A stretch of 64,000 nucleotides of DNA from an uncultured Flavobacteriaceae bacterium (GCA_943789465.1 CALSUF010000002.1:695952-759951), one strand, 5' to 3'; shown: positions 19,128 to 28,686, counted from the stretch's first letter. Notes: a model not told the origin generated them from the sequence alone. A program made the numbers and translations.

Positions 19128-19158
19128 TTGTGTTTCAAGTAAGGGTTAATTATTTTTG
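19128..19158 (+). promoter_or_regulatory. Bacteroidota-type promoter of pepT
   Basis: TTG at 19128-19130, 20-nt spacer, TATTTTTG at 19151-19158. This fits the Flavobacterium consensus TTG-N17-23-TAnnTTTG exactly. Transcription would start near 19164, leaving about 12 nt before the pepT ATG. Confidence 0.6.
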
Positions 19159-19175
19159 ACGAAAGACAAAACTAT

Positions 19176-20417
19176 ATGTTAAATAAAAAACACATTCTGA
19201 ATCGATTTATTGGCTATGTAAAAATAGATACCGAGAGCGATCCTAATTCTATATCAACACCCAGTACTGAAAAGCAATGGGACTTGGCTCATAAATTAGC
19301 TGACGAACTCAAGTCCATTGGTATGCAAGATGTTTCTATTGATGCGAATGCATATATCATGGCAACCTTGCCTTCCAATGTGACGCACACAGTACCAACC
19401 ATAGGATTTGTATCTCATTTTGATACTTCTCCAGATTTTACAGCTAAAAATGTAAATCCTCAAATCATAGAAAATTATGATGGATCGGATATTGTCTTAA
19501 ACGAAAAAGAAAATATTATTTTATCTCCTGATTACTTTGAAGATTTATTGCTCTACAAAGGTCAAACCCTGATCACCACTGATGGCACTACCCTTTTAGG
19601 GGCTGATGACAAAGCAGGAATCTGTGAGATTGTGAGTGCAATGGAGTACCTTATTCAGCATCCTGAAATAAAACATGGAACTATTAAAGTTGGCTTTACC
19701 CCTGACGAAGAAATTGGTCGTGGAGCTCATAAATTTGATGTCAAAAAATTTGGAGCTGATTGGGCTTATACCATGGATGGCAGTCAAATCGGAGAGCTTG
19801 AATATGAAAATTTTAATGCAGCAGGTGCTGTTATTAAAGTGAAAGGTAAAATTGTACACCCCGGCTATGCCAAAGGCAAAATGATCAATTCGATGTATTA
19901 TGCTTCTAAATTTATAGAAGCACTTCCCAAATCTGAAACTCCTGAACAAACAGAAGGATATGAAGGGTTTTATCATTTGCACAGCATGGAAGGCAAAGTT
20001 GAAGATACTGTTTTACAGTACATTGTAAGAGATCATGATCGCGATAAATTTGAGGCACGAAAACAACATCTTATTGATTTAGTTAAAGACCTGAACACAA
20101 AATTTGAAAGTCCTGTTTTTGAAATCGAAATCAAAGACCAGTATTACAATATGAAAGAGATGGTTGTACCTGTGATGCACATTGTTGACATTGCTGAAAA
20201 CGCTATGAAAGCGTTAGACATAGATCCACTAATAAAACCGATAAGAGGTGGGACAGATGGCTCACAATTGAGTTATATGGGGCTTCCTTGTCCAAATATA
20301 TTTGCTGGAGGTCATAACTTTCATGGCCGTTATGAATATGTACCTTTGGAAAGTATTTTGAGTGCAACAGAAGTCATCTGTAAAATAGCTGATCTGACTC
20401 AGAAACGTTATTTATAA
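19176..20417 (+). CDS. pepT: Peptidase T (tripeptide aminopeptidase)
   Basis: M20B zinc tripeptidase, cytoplasmic, 413 residues. Metal and catalytic blocks: [43 protein letters not shown], and a C-terminal [31 protein letters not shown]. Residue order and length match PepT. It is divergent from pyrD and transcribed alone, ending at a strong hairpin. Confidence 0.95.
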   Translation: MLNKKHILNRFIGYVKIDTESDPNSISTPSTEKQWDLAHKLADELKSIGMQDVSIDANAYIMATLPSNVTHTVPTIGFVSHFDTSPDFTAKNVNPQIIENYDGSDIVLNEKENIILSPDYFEDLLLYKGQTLITTDGTTLLGADDKAGICEIVSAMEYLIQHPEIKHGTIKVGFTPDEEIGRGAHKFDVKKFGADWAYTMDGSQIGELEYENFNAAGAVIKVKGKIVHPGYAKGKMINSMYYASKFIEALPKSETPEQTEGYEGFYHLHSMEGKVEDTVLQYIVRDHDRDKFEARKQHLIDLVKDLNTKFESPVFEIEIKDQYYNMKEMVVPVMHIVDIAENAMKALDIDPLIKPIRGGTDGSQLSYMGLPCPNIFAGGHNFHGRYEYVPLESILSATEVICKIADLTQKRYL

Positions 20418-20447
20418 AAAAAGCCGCTAAATTAGCGGCTTTTTTTT
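20416..20447 (+). terminator. Bidirectional intrinsic terminator between pepT and yajC
   Basis: Near-perfect inverted repeat AAAAGCCGCTAA / TTAGCGGCTTTT with a very short loop and a run of eight T on the plus strand. On the minus strand the A-run of the left arm becomes a U-tract. It can therefore end both pepT and the convergent nusB-DUF1573-yajC transcript. Confidence 0.85.
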
Positions 20448-20452
20448 GTGTG

Positions 20453-20743
20453 TTATTTTTTAACTGGGGGTGCATTAAGCTTTTGACTCATTTCCATCGA
20501 AATGGCAGAACGGTCAAATTTAATTTTACCAGCTAACGTTTCAATGACACAAGAATTGTCTTTGTCGTTCAATTCTGCAATTTTACCGTGCATTCCACTT
20601 TTTGTGATTACTTTATTTCCCTTTTTTAGCTCAGCTGCAAATGCTTTATCTTTTTTAGCGCGCTTCATTTGAGGGGCGATCATAAAGAAATAGACTATTA
20701 CAGCCATTAAAATAAAAGGGGTAAACTGACTAAGACCTTCCAT
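20453..20743 (-). CDS. yajC: Preprotein translocase accessory subunit YajC
   Basis: 96 residues with one N-terminal transmembrane helix (FILMAVIVYFFMIAPQMKR) followed by the YajC cytoplasmic domain (ELKKGNKVITKSGMHGKIAEL). It associates with SecDF-YidC. Third gene of a nusB-DUF1573-yajC operon, 23 bp after the DUF1573 gene. Confidence 0.93.
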   Translation of the reverse strand: MEGLSQFTPFILMAVIVYFFMIAPQMKRAKKDKAFAAELKKGNKVITKSGMHGKIAELNDKDNSCVIETLAGKIKFDRSAISMEMSQKLNAPPVKK

Positions 20744-20766
20744 AATGTATTGTTGTGTTGTTAAAA

Positions 20767-21261
20767 TTATTGTACGCTAAGTGGTTTATTTGCAGGAGTT
20801 TTAACAGGTGCATTTGGATCTGGAACGATAAATGCTGAAATTCTCACTTGTTCTTTTCCTTTTTCTGTGTTGGTAGTCAACGTAATTGTTTTAGCAATTT
20901 TATTAGCACCTTTACCATTAAATTTTACACTAAACTGAGACGATGCTCCTGGCATAAGTGGCTCTTTATTCCATCCTTGAGGTACAGTACACCCACAAGT
21001 ACTTTTGATATCTGTAACTACTAGAGGTGATTTACCTGAGTTGGTATAAGAAAACACTGTTTCTACAGGAGTTCCATTCATGATTTGACCGAAATCATGT
21101 TCTGTTTTATCAAATGTGATGGTTGGAAAAACAATAGCTTGAGCATCTCTTTCAGCCGCTTTAGTTACATTTTCTTGGTCAATTTTTTCTGCAGCATTTT
21201 CTTTACAAGAAGTAAAAACAACAAGACTAGCTACAGTTAGGGATAAGATTAATTTTTTCAT
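20767..21261 (-). CDS. DUF1573 lipoprotein
   Basis: 164 residues. Lipoprotein signal MKKLILSLTVASLVVFTSC with the Cys at residue 19, then one immunoglobulin-like DUF1573 (ASH/MSP-like) domain: FDKTEHDFGQIMNGTPVETVFSYTN with the typical Cys pair in TDIKSTCGCTVPQGW. Function unknown. Conserved placement next to yajC in Bacteroidota suggests an envelope role, which is inference. Confidence 0.88.
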   Translation of the reverse strand: MKKLILSLTVASLVVFTSCKENAAEKIDQENVTKAAERDAQAIVFPTITFDKTEHDFGQIMNGTPVETVFSYTNSGKSPLVVTDIKSTCGCTVPQGWNKEPLMPGASSQFSVKFNGKGANKIAKTITLTTNTEKGKEQVRISAFIVPDPNAPVKTPANKPLSVQ

Positions 21262-21329
21262 GGTTTATTTTTAATGGTTTATAATTCTATCTGTTTTTAT
21301 AAAACGAGGGTATAAATGTAATTAAAAAT

Positions 21330-22274
21330 TTACATTAATCCACGTCCAACCTTATTTAAGGTTTCATTTTCATTGTACTCCTTAACAATTTTATCTAAAA
21401 CACCGTTTATAAAAACATTACTTTTAGGAGTTGAATATTCTTTTGCAATTTCGATGTATTCATTAATCGAGACTTTGGTTGGAATGGACGGAAATTCATG
21501 AAATTCACAAATAGCCATTTGAAGTAATACAAAATCAATATCTGCAATACGATCCTTATCCCAGTTTTTAGTTTTTAAACTAATTTCTTCTGTGTAAGGT
21601 TCTAAATTTTTAATGGTATTTTTTAATAGTTCTAAGCCAAATTCTTTATCCTCGTCGTCTTTAAATAGCTGGGGCGTAAAATAGTTTTTATCATTTTCTT
21701 CCTTGGATTTGTTAAGAAGTTTTACCAATGCTGTATTCACTACTGGCAAATCATCAATCCAAGTTAAGTTCCTATCTTCTAAGTAATTATATAATTTTTC
21801 ATTAGGTGCAATTACTTCTTTGAATAGCTCTACTATGAATTGGCGGTCTTTGTTATAAGAATAAGATTCTGCTGACATATACTTTGCAAAACGATCACTT
21901 TCAAGAATGGCTCTAAATATAACTTCTACGTACTCACTGTCTAATTCCCAATTGGTGACCTTATAACGTTCTAGCGCGTTCTTTAGAAATTGATTTTCAG
22001 ATAACTGCACCAATAAAGCATTTTTAACAAACTTCATGTTAGGGTTTAAATCTTCAGAAGTTAAAAGGTGTTTTTGTTGAGATTTTTCTTGCTGATCTTT
22101 TGCTTTTTCATGCACTTTGACAAGTAAAGACAGCATCAGTAAATAGAGTTCATACATGCTATCCATACTTAACTTAAGGAATTTTTCTTCAGAAGTCAAG
22201 TTCAGTTCCTCTGATCTTTTTAGGGCGTAGATAACTTGCATTACTTTGGTTCGAATATGTCTTCTGTTCAGCAT
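21330..22274 (-). CDS. nusB: Transcription antitermination factor NusB
   Basis: 314 residues, more than twice the E. coli protein. It starts MLNRRHIRTKVMQVIYAL. The C-terminal third carries the classical NusB helices (IADIDFVLLQMAICEFHEFPSIPTKVSINEYIEIAKEYST, given in parts, ending FINGVLDKIV). The long middle region is usual for Bacteroidota NusB. It binds boxA RNA with S10 during rRNA transcription. First gene of the operon with DUF1573 and yajC. Confidence 0.93.
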   Translation of the reverse strand: MLNRRHIRTKVMQVIYALKRSEELNLTSEEKFLKLSMDSMYELYLLMLSLLVKVHEKAKDQQEKSQQKHLLTSEDLNPNMKFVKNALLVQLSENQFLKNALERYKVTNWELDSEYVEVIFRAILESDRFAKYMSAESYSYNKDRQFIVELFKEVIAPNEKLYNYLEDRNLTWIDDLPVVNTALVKLLNKSKEENDKNYFTPQLFKDDEDKEFGLELLKNTIKNLEPYTEEISLKTKNWDKDRIADIDFVLLQMAICEFHEFPSIPTKVSINEYIEIAKEYSTPKSNVFINGVLDKIVKEYNENETLNKVGRGLM

Positions 22275-22351
22275 TATATAAAGAACTTATTGGTTAAAAT
22301 CAAATAAATTGATCTACATTGGATTTAATTATTACACTAAAAATAGCTCGA

Positions 22352-22385
22352 CAAAAATAGTATTATTTTGCTTCTAAAAATCCAA
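22352..22385 (-). promoter_or_regulatory. Candidate promoter of nusB operon
   Basis: On the minus strand: TTG at 22385-22383, 23-nt spacer, TATTTTTG at 22359-22352. The spacer is at the upper limit of the consensus range, so confidence is moderate. It sits about 78 bp upstream of the nusB ATG. Confidence 0.4.
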
Positions 22386-22404
22386 AAAAACATTTTTTTA
22401 CACA

Positions 22405-22435
22405 TTGTCTTTTTTACTCAAAAAAAGTACCTTTG
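22405..22435 (+). promoter_or_regulatory. Promoter of the ABC exporter gene
   Basis: TTG at 22405-22407, 20-nt spacer, TACCTTTG at 22428-22435, an exact match to the Bacteroidota consensus. It partly overlaps nothing but faces away from the nusB promoter, forming a compact divergent region. Confidence 0.65.
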
Positions 22436-22479
22436 TAGCTCAAGCCAAAGACGCGTTTTAAAAGACTCTAATCAATCCA

Positions 22480-24234
22480 ATGAAAGAACTTCAATATTTA
22501 AATAAGTATTTTATAAAATATCGATTTCGAATTATTTTAGGTATTCTTATTACCGTTGGGTCTAAGATTTTTGCTCTATTTACCCCTCAACTTATAGGGA
22601 AATCTATCACCTTAATTTCAGATCAGATTCTAAATCCAGGTAGTACAAAAGTATTCAGAAATGAGCTAAGTTTAAATATTTTATACATTTTTGGAGCTGC
22701 TATTGCTACTGGGTTGTTTACTTTTTTAATGCGTCAAACCATCATAAATGTATCTCGATATGTGGAATTTGACTTGAAAAATGAAATTTACAAGCATTAC
22801 CAACAGCTTTCAATCGCTTTTTATAAACGCAACCGTACTGGCGATTTGATGAGCAGAATTAGTGAAGACGTGAGTAAGGTTCGAATGTATATTGGGCCTG
22901 CTCTTATGTACACCATCAATACGTTAACACTTTTTGTTGTAGCATTATTTTACATGTATAACCAATCCCCTGCCCTGACACTTTACACCATATTACCACT
23001 ACCGTTGTTATCTATTTCTATATACTTTTTAAGTAAATACATTCACAAACAGAGCACCATTGTACAATCGCATTTATCTACGCTTTCATCCTCTACTCAG
23101 GAATTTTTTAGTGGAATTTGGATTACAAAGGCGTATGCTTTGGAATCACAAACCGAAAAAACATTTTCAGAATTAGCAAATTCTCAACGCAAAAAACGTC
23201 TGGGTTTGTCAAAAATTCAAGCGCTCTTTTTTCCTTTAATGTTACTTCTCATAGGGGCTAGTAATTTACTGGTTATATATATCGGTGGTAAACAATACAT
23301 GAATGGGCAAATTGAAGAGATCGGAATCATTGCTGAATTTATTATTTATGTGAATATGCTCACTTGGCCAGTAGCATCAATTGGATGGGTCACCTCATTG
23401 GTCCAAGAAGCCGAAGCATCACAAAAACGGATTAATGAATTTTTGAAGGAAACGCCTAGTATCATCAATCCTACTGAAAAAAAGACTCCTATTGAAGGAT
23501 CTATTGTTTTTAAGGATGTTTATTTCACTTATGAAGACACCAATATAGAAGCTTTAAAAGGAGTAAGTTTTGAAGTTGAAAAAGGAAAAACACTTGCCAT
23601 TATTGGAAATACAGGCTCAGGGAAATCGACCATACTTGAGTTAATTGGACGACTGTATGATGTTCAGAAAGGAAGCATTGAAATAGATGGTTCAAATATA
23701 AAAACCTTGAATCTAAATAGCTTAAGGACAGGTATCGGTTTTGTTCCTCAGGATCCCTTTTTATTTTCAGATAGTTTAAAAAATAATATCAAGTTTGGAA
23801 AAAACAAAGCTACAGATACAGAAGTAATAGAGGCCTCAAAAAAGGCTGTTGTTCACGAAAATATCATCAATTTCAAAAATGGTTATGACACTATTCTAGG
23901 AGAACGAGGGATCACACTTTCAGGGGGGCAAAAACAACGAGTTTCTATCGCCAGAGCTTTTATCAAAAGTCCTCAAATCCTTCTTTTAGACGATTGTCTT
24001 TCTGCTGTAGACACAGAGACTGAGGAGCAAATCTTAAACAACATTAAGTTGGTGACAAAAAACAAGACGACTATTATTGTGAGTCATCGTATTTCTTCTG
24101 CTAAAAATGCCGATACCATCATTGTACTAAATGATGGTGTTATATCCCAACAAGGCACACACAACATGCTTATTACTGTTGAAGGATATTACAAAGAACT
24201 TTATCAAAAACAGTTGAGAGAAACTTCTAATTAA
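22480..24234 (+). CDS. ABC transporter, fused permease and ATPase
   Basis: 584-residue half-transporter: six-helix exporter domain (about 15-310) and nucleotide-binding domain (about 335-575). Walker A GNTGSGKST, Q-loop FVPQDPFLFSD, signature LSGGQKQR and a Walker B of QILLLDDCLSAVD type. The residue after Walker B Asp is Asp rather than the usual catalytic Glu, a pattern known for degenerate sites of heterodimeric exporters. No partner gene is next to it. The substrate is unknown (MsbA/multidrug-like). Confidence 0.9.
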   Translation: MKELQYLNKYFIKYRFRIILGILITVGSKIFALFTPQLIGKSITLISDQILNPGSTKVFRNELSLNILYIFGAAIATGLFTFLMRQTIINVSRYVEFDLKNEIYKHYQQLSIAFYKRNRTGDLMSRISEDVSKVRMYIGPALMYTINTLTLFVVALFYMYNQSPALTLYTILPLPLLSISIYFLSKYIHKQSTIVQSHLSTLSSSTQEFFSGIWITKAYALESQTEKTFSELANSQRKKRLGLSKIQALFFPLMLLLIGASNLLVIYIGGKQYMNGQIEEIGIIAEFIIYVNMLTWPVASIGWVTSLVQEAEASQKRINEFLKETPSIINPTEKKTPIEGSIVFKDVYFTYEDTNIEALKGVSFEVEKGKTLAIIGNTGSGKSTILELIGRLYDVQKGSIEIDGSNIKTLNLNSLRTGIGFVPQDPFLFSDSLKNNIKFGKNKATDTEVIEASKKAVVHENIINFKNGYDTILGERGITLSGGQKQRVSIARAFIKSPQILLLDDCLSAVDTETEEQILNNIKLVTKNKTTIIVSHRISSAKNADTIIVLNDGVISQQGTHNMLITVEGYYKELYQKQLRETSN

Positions 24235-24364
24235 TTCCTAACAAACAGAAAACTACCATTTCTCGAAAAGAAAATCAAAAAATAGTTGGTGACTTAATTT
24301 ATTTTTTAGACTTTTGATTGCGATAAGAAGCTAACATTAGCCTACTATCATTGATACTAAAGAC

Positions 24365-24724
24365 ATGGAACAAGAAGAAATTTATTCAAAAGTTTTAAGA
24401 GCTGGGAGACGTACTTACTTTTTTGATGTAAGAGCCACTAAAGCAGGTGACTATTATTTGACTGTGACGGAGAGTAAAAAATTCACAAATGATGATGGAT
24501 CTTTTCATTATAAGAAACATAAAATTTACTTATACAAAGAAGATTTTACAGAGTTCAATGCGATATTAGCTGAAATGACAGATTATATTGTCAACGAAAA
24601 AGGTCAAGAAGTTATAAGTGAACGTCACCAAAAAGATTATGTTAAAGAAGAGTTTTCTTCTTCAGACTCAAAAGATGAATCATCTGCTGATAGCTTTACA
24701 GATGTTAGTTTTGATGATATTTAA
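24365..24724 (+). CDS. DUF3276 / PUR-alpha-like protein
   Basis: 119 residues. Bacteroidota family with a single PUR repeat fold, seen as YSKVLRAGRRTYFFDVRATKAGDYYLTVTESKK (two overlapping strands of the repeat) and KHKIYLYKEDFTEF. The tail is acidic and serine-rich. PUR proteins bind single-stranded nucleic acid; for this family that is inference from fold. Single gene. Confidence 0.85.
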   Translation: MEQEEIYSKVLRAGRRTYFFDVRATKAGDYYLTVTESKKFTNDDGSFHYKKHKIYLYKEDFTEFNAILAEMTDYIVNEKGQEVISERHQKDYVKEEFSSSDSKDESSADSFTDVSFDDI

Positions 24725-24798
24725 CAAGTAGTATTCTTAAAAAACGACATAAGAAATAGCCCCTCTTATAACCAATATATCAGTTCTTTGATTATCGT

Positions 24799-25134
24799 CT
24801 AACGTACTGGCGTCCCATTAGGCACCTTTTCTTCAGAAGATAATAAAATTACTTTTTCAGAATCAACGGCTCCAACGATCAAACATTGACTCATAAAATT
24901 AGCGATTTGTTTTTCCGAAAAATTAACATTCGCCACGATTTGTTTGCCCAATAAATCATCTTTTGAATATAGAGCTGTAATCTGTGCAGATGTTTTTTTA
25001 ATTCCTAAATCTCCAAAATCTATGCTCAACTTGTAGGCTGGTTTACGGGCTTCTGGAAAGTCATTTACTTCAGTTATTGTACCCACTCGAAGGTCTACCT
25101 TAGAAAAATCTTCAAATGTAATCGTATCACTCAT
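24799..25134 (-). CDS. csaA: tRNA-binding OB-fold protein CsaA
   Basis: 111 residues, whole length one EMAP/tRNA-binding OB fold: FSKVDLRVGTITEVNDFPEARKPAYKL at the start, IVANVNFSEKQIANFMSQ in the middle, VILLSSEEKVPNGTPV at the end. CsaA of Bacillus is a dimer with chaperone-like and tRNA-binding activity. Length and motif order match it. Confidence 0.9.
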   Translation of the reverse strand: MSDTITFEDFSKVDLRVGTITEVNDFPEARKPAYKLSIDFGDLGIKKTSAQITALYSKDDLLGKQIVANVNFSEKQIANFMSQCLIVGAVDSEKVILLSSEEKVPNGTPVR

Positions 25135-25233
25135 ATCAATTCTATTTTATCAAGCATTGAAGATATAAATTTTAAAGTAATTGAAAGATACAATGGTTCA
25201 AATCTTTATATATTTGAACAAAAACACGGACTA

Positions 25234-25794
25234 ATGTCATTAACTCCCTCCAACATGCTTCCTTTAGGTACTAAAGCACCTGATTTTGAATTGTGGGACA
25301 CTGTTTCAAATTCTACAAAAACATTAAACAAAATAAAAGGTGTTAAGGGTACTTTAGTTATGTTTATTTGTAATCATTGTCCGTTTGTAGTTCATATTAA
25401 TGAAGCCTTAGTTAGCATCGCGATTAACCTTCAGAAGAAAGGGATTGGTGTGGTTGCCATTTCTAGTAATGATATTGAGAATTACCCTCAAGATGGTCCA
25501 GAACAAATGCAAACACATGCTAAAAACTCTAACTATGCTTTTCCTTATTTATACGATGAAACACAATCTATAGCTAAAGCCTATGATGCAGCTTGTACTC
25601 CAGATTTTTTTCTTTTTGATTCGGAGTTAAAACTCGTATATAGGGGTCAGCTAGATGATTCAAGGCCAGGAAATACATTATCCATTAATGGCGCTGATGT
25701 ATTGCATGCTGTCCAATGCATGACTGATAACAAAGTAAATATGCGCCCTCAAAAACCGAGTATCGGCTGTAACATCAAATGGAAAACCAACTGA
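25234..25794 (+). CDS. Thioredoxin-fold redoxin (AhpC/TSA-like)
   Basis: 186 residues, no signal peptide. N-terminal APDFELWD start of a redoxin domain, then MFICNHCPFVVHINEAL with a C-x2-C pair, and a YDAACTPDFFLFD cis-Pro region. A TATATTTG box at 25209-25216 lies upstream but lacks a well-spaced TTG. Members of this NHCPFV subfamily are peroxiredoxin/thioredoxin-like of uncertain partner. Confidence 0.85.
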   Translation: MSLTPSNMLPLGTKAPDFELWDTVSNSTKTLNKIKGVKGTLVMFICNHCPFVVHINEALVSIAINLQKKGIGVVAISSNDIENYPQDGPEQMQTHAKNSNYAFPYLYDETQSIAKAYDAACTPDFFLFDSELKLVYRGQLDDSRPGNTLSINGADVLHAVQCMTDNKVNMRPQKPSIGCNIKWKTN

Positions 25795-25799
25795 TTTAT

Positions 25800-25829
25800 T
25801 TGTTTTAAAGCTAAATTCAATTACTTTTG
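25800..25829 (+). promoter_or_regulatory. Promoter of the thioredoxin-TPR gene
   Basis: TTG at 25800-25802, 19-nt spacer, TACTTTTG at 25822-25829: exact consensus. The predicted start point falls inside the palindrome at 25829-25853. Confidence 0.6.
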
Positions 25830-25853
25830 AATTAGAATCCCAAATTCTAATTC
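25829..25853. repeat. 10-bp perfect inverted repeat over the transcription start
   Basis: GAATTAGAAT, loop of five bases, ATTCTAATTC, ending 2 bp before the ATG at 25856. The left arm begins on the last base of the -7 box. It could be an operator or an mRNA hairpin next to the start codon. A terminator for the upstream redoxin gene is less likely because no T-run follows. Confidence 0.5.
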
Positions 25854-25855
25854 TT

Positions 25856-26752
25856 ATGAAAACGCCCCTTTTTATGGTACTTTGTACCTTTTTTTTGTTC
25901 ACCAATTCCTATTCCCAAGAAATTAATTTTTATAAAAATGCAAAAGGTGATTCCCACATTTGTGGAGAATTTCCTCTAAATTATTTAGAAATCGATAGTA
26001 TTTATAGTGAATGGTTTAACAAGTATTATTCTGAATTTAAACTCCCTAAAAAACGACTGCGTTTAAAATCTAAGCTTAAAAAAACTACAGTAGATGTTTA
26101 TCTCGGAACATGGTGTGGAGACAGCAAAAAATGGGTGCCTCAATTTGTTAAGTTATGGGACGAGCTGGGGCTTAAAAGAAGTCAGTTGCGTTTGATTGGT
26201 CTTTACAACGACGATAAACGCTATAAAACATCTCCAAATGGCGAGGAACAGGGGCAACAAATTCACCGTGTACCTGCGTTTGTTTTTAAATCAAATGGTG
26301 TCGAATACGCACGCATTGTGGAGTCTCCAAAAAATGATCTAGTAACCGATGTAGCGCAAATAGCACTTGGATTTCCTTCAGCCCCAAACTACGAAGGTGC
26401 TAACTATTTATTTAAAGTGTTTGATACGAAGACCATTGAAACGATAAACGAGAACTTTAACCCACTTTATAAAATTCTCAGAAACAAAACACGTAACAGT
26501 AGAGAATTAAATACTTTGGGCTATGTACTACTTAAAAACGACCGCATCAAAGAGGCTTTGATGTGTTTTGAATTAAACACCTATCTGTTCCGATACAATC
26601 CAAATGTATACGATAGTTATGGCGAAGCTTTATCGATAAATGGAGAACATGTAAAGGCGCTTAAAATGTACAAAAAAGTATTAGAGATAGACCCAAAAAA
26701 CAAAAATGCGATAGCTCAAATCAAACAATTAGAAATATTGATCGAATTTTAA
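25856..26752 (+). CDS. Secreted thioredoxin-fold protein with TPR tail
   Basis: 298 residues. Signal peptide MKTPLFMVLCTFFLFTNSYS, then a thioredoxin-like domain (about 80-170) whose active-site motif reads TWCGDSKKWVPQF: the second Cys of C-x2-C is replaced, so disulfide exchange of the classical type is unlikely. The C-terminal part (about 200-295) holds two TPR-like repeats (ALMCFELNTYLFRYNPNVYD, ALKMYKKVLEIDPKNKNAI). Probably periplasmic. Its stop overlaps the end of the convergent LysM gene by 4 bp. Confidence 0.82.
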   Translation: MKTPLFMVLCTFFLFTNSYSQEINFYKNAKGDSHICGEFPLNYLEIDSIYSEWFNKYYSEFKLPKKRLRLKSKLKKTTVDVYLGTWCGDSKKWVPQFVKLWDELGLKRSQLRLIGLYNDDKRYKTSPNGEEQGQQIHRVPAFVFKSNGVEYARIVESPKNDLVTDVAQIALGFPSAPNYEGANYLFKVFDTKTIETINENFNPLYKILRNKTRNSRELNTLGYVLLKNDRIKEALMCFELNTYLFRYNPNVYDSYGEALSINGEHVKALKMYKKVLEIDPKNKNAIAQIKQLEILIEF

Positions 26753-28686
26753 TCTTGAACCTTTACAATGTGTAAATTTTCATACTTAAGAATGTATCCA
26801 GCTTCATTTTTATAGCCTCCATAAGGTTGAAGGAAGTACTGAAATTTATTTTCTAAGTATGCCGTTTGAAAGCTGGAAGTTTCAGTGTCTAATGTTCCAT
26901 ATCTAGAAAGACGTAATAAAACATCCATCGTTATATCAAACCCTCTAATTGCATATTTATTTGGGAACGTCCCAAACTCTTGAATATAACGCTGCTCAAA
27001 TGATTCTGAAAATCGCGAAGTAAAATTAACAGATGGGAACTGAAAATGTAAATTAGACAAGTCATAATTAGAAATATTTGCTCCCTCAAAAGCTTTATTT
27101 TTAGAAGTAGTCATCAAATATATATCACGTTCGATCTCCGTTTCATTATCGTCTTCGTCTTTTAAAATAGTGATGCCATTCATCGCATTGAGCATACTAG
27201 TTACATTAGACACAAACCCTTCGTTATTAGACTCTAGAAAAACAGTTGTACGACCAGATAAAAGTACCTGCTGAACATCTTCTAACATTAAAAAAAACTG
27301 TTCGAAACCTTCAAGATTCTTTTTAGAAGTCAATAGAGAGGCATCTGGAAATGCTGATTTTAAATAATTTGCTGTTGCCAAATTTTTGGCATCATATATA
27401 ATCAATGTCTGGTGTGGAATGGTGTCAGATTTTACATAGTTAACCATTTTAGTTCGCATCCATTTTTCTTCTGGAATTGTTTGAAATAGATTGGGATAAC
27501 TATTTTTAGTTTTTACAAAAGGTGAAACCACAGAAACATTATCTTTTTGAACATACTGAGCGGTCAACTCTAAATTTTGAGCTGTAATAGGCCCAAGAAT
27601 AGCATCGTAGTTGGAGAAATTAGTTTGTAGCAATACTGTTTTCAAATCAAGCATTTTTGCATTGGTATCAAACACCTCCAGTTTTGTAGAGATGCCTAGA
27701 CGCTTGGCAGAATCAATCGCCATGACTACACCAGCATAAAAGTCAGTTGAAATATTGATATACCCATCTCTTTTAAGTTGATTCTTAGCTAAATTAAGAG
27801 AATCAAAATCAATGCTTTTTGTTTTAAACGGTAGCAAAAGAGCGATTTTTTTAGTTGACAAATTAACCAAAGTATCTGACAAATTAACAACCGGAAACAA
27901 CTCTGAAGCAATGTTTTGAATACTCGATTTAGGAATCTTTAAAACCATTCCTAATTTTAGACCTTGTGCAATCAGCTCAGGATTAAGCGTTGTCAATTGC
28001 TCTTTTGTCAATCCTAATTTTTTTTCAAGTCTATAGTACCCCTCTTTAGCTTTTACAGTATAATAACCAAACTCATTCTCTTCAATTACTTTTTCATCTG
28101 AATTAGAAATATTAGGGACATTCAGCTGTTGTCCTTCTTTGAGGTAAGGCCCCATAGTAGGGTTAAGTGCCTCTAATTGAGGAACTGAAATACCAAATTT
28201 ATAAGCGATACGCCATTTACCTTCTTTTGGCAACACAGTATACTTTTGGATGATCTGTGTAGAGACCTGACTTGGTATCGTCTTAAATTGAGGAATGTAA
28301 ATCTTGTTGCCTTTCTTTAAATTCTTAGAATACAATTGTTTGTTATGAACTTTTATATCCTCTACTGTTACCTTGAATTTTTGAGAAATACTAAACAACG
28401 TTTCTTTACGCCTGACCTTATGTACTTTATAAGAAACCAACTCTTTTGTAACTTCTAAAGAACTAGAAGGAGGTAAAAAAGATTCTGGTATAATTAAAAC
28501 TGTTTGACTTGAAAAATCAACTTTAGCATCTGGGTTTAAAGCATAAATATCTGATGGAGTAATTTTATAAAAATTAGCAATACTCTCTATAGATTCTCCA
28601 GTTTTTACACTGTGAGTTTTTAAATTTTGAGCATAGCCAAAACAACTAAAAACAATAATTCCAAAAAGGGTTAAAAACTTTTTCAT
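26749..28686 (-). CDS. LysM-repeat periplasmic protein with PBP1-type domain
   Basis: 645 residues, signal peptide (MKKFLTLFGIIVFSCFGYAQ). About four LysM modules occupy residues 20-255 (for example HSVKTGESIESIANFYKIT, KVRRKETLFSISQKFKV, YTVKAKEGYYRLEKKLGLT). From about 275 the sequence resembles type 1 periplasmic binding folds (IALLLPFK, ILGPITAQNLELTAQYVQ). It likely binds peptidoglycan; the ligand of the second half is unknown. It follows guaA by 40 bp and may be co-transcribed. Confidence 0.85.
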   Translation of the reverse strand: MKKFLTLFGIIVFSCFGYAQNLKTHSVKTGESIESIANFYKITPSDIYALNPDAKVDFSSQTVLIIPESFLPPSSSLEVTKELVSYKVHKVRRKETLFSISQKFKVTVEDIKVHNKQLYSKNLKKGNKIYIPQFKTIPSQVSTQIIQKYTVLPKEGKWRIAYKFGISVPQLEALNPTMGPYLKEGQQLNVPNISNSDEKVIEENEFGYYTVKAKEGYYRLEKKLGLTKEQLTTLNPELIAQGLKLGMVLKIPKSSIQNIASELFPVVNLSDTLVNLSTKKIALLLPFKTKSIDFDSLNLAKNQLKRDGYINISTDFYAGVVMAIDSAKRLGISTKLEVFDTNAKMLDLKTVLLQTNFSNYDAILGPITAQNLELTAQYVQKDNVSVVSPFVKTKNSYPNLFQTIPEEKWMRTKMVNYVKSDTIPHQTLIIYDAKNLATANYLKSAFPDASLLTSKKNLEGFEQFFLMLEDVQQVLLSGRTTVFLESNNEGFVSNVTSMLNAMNGITILKDEDDNETEIERDIYLMTTSKNKAFEGANISNYDLSNLHFQFPSVNFTSRFSESFEQRYIQEFGTFPNKYAIRGFDITMDVLLRLSRYGTLDTETSSFQTAYLENKFQYFLQPYGGYKNEAGYILKYENLHIVKVQD

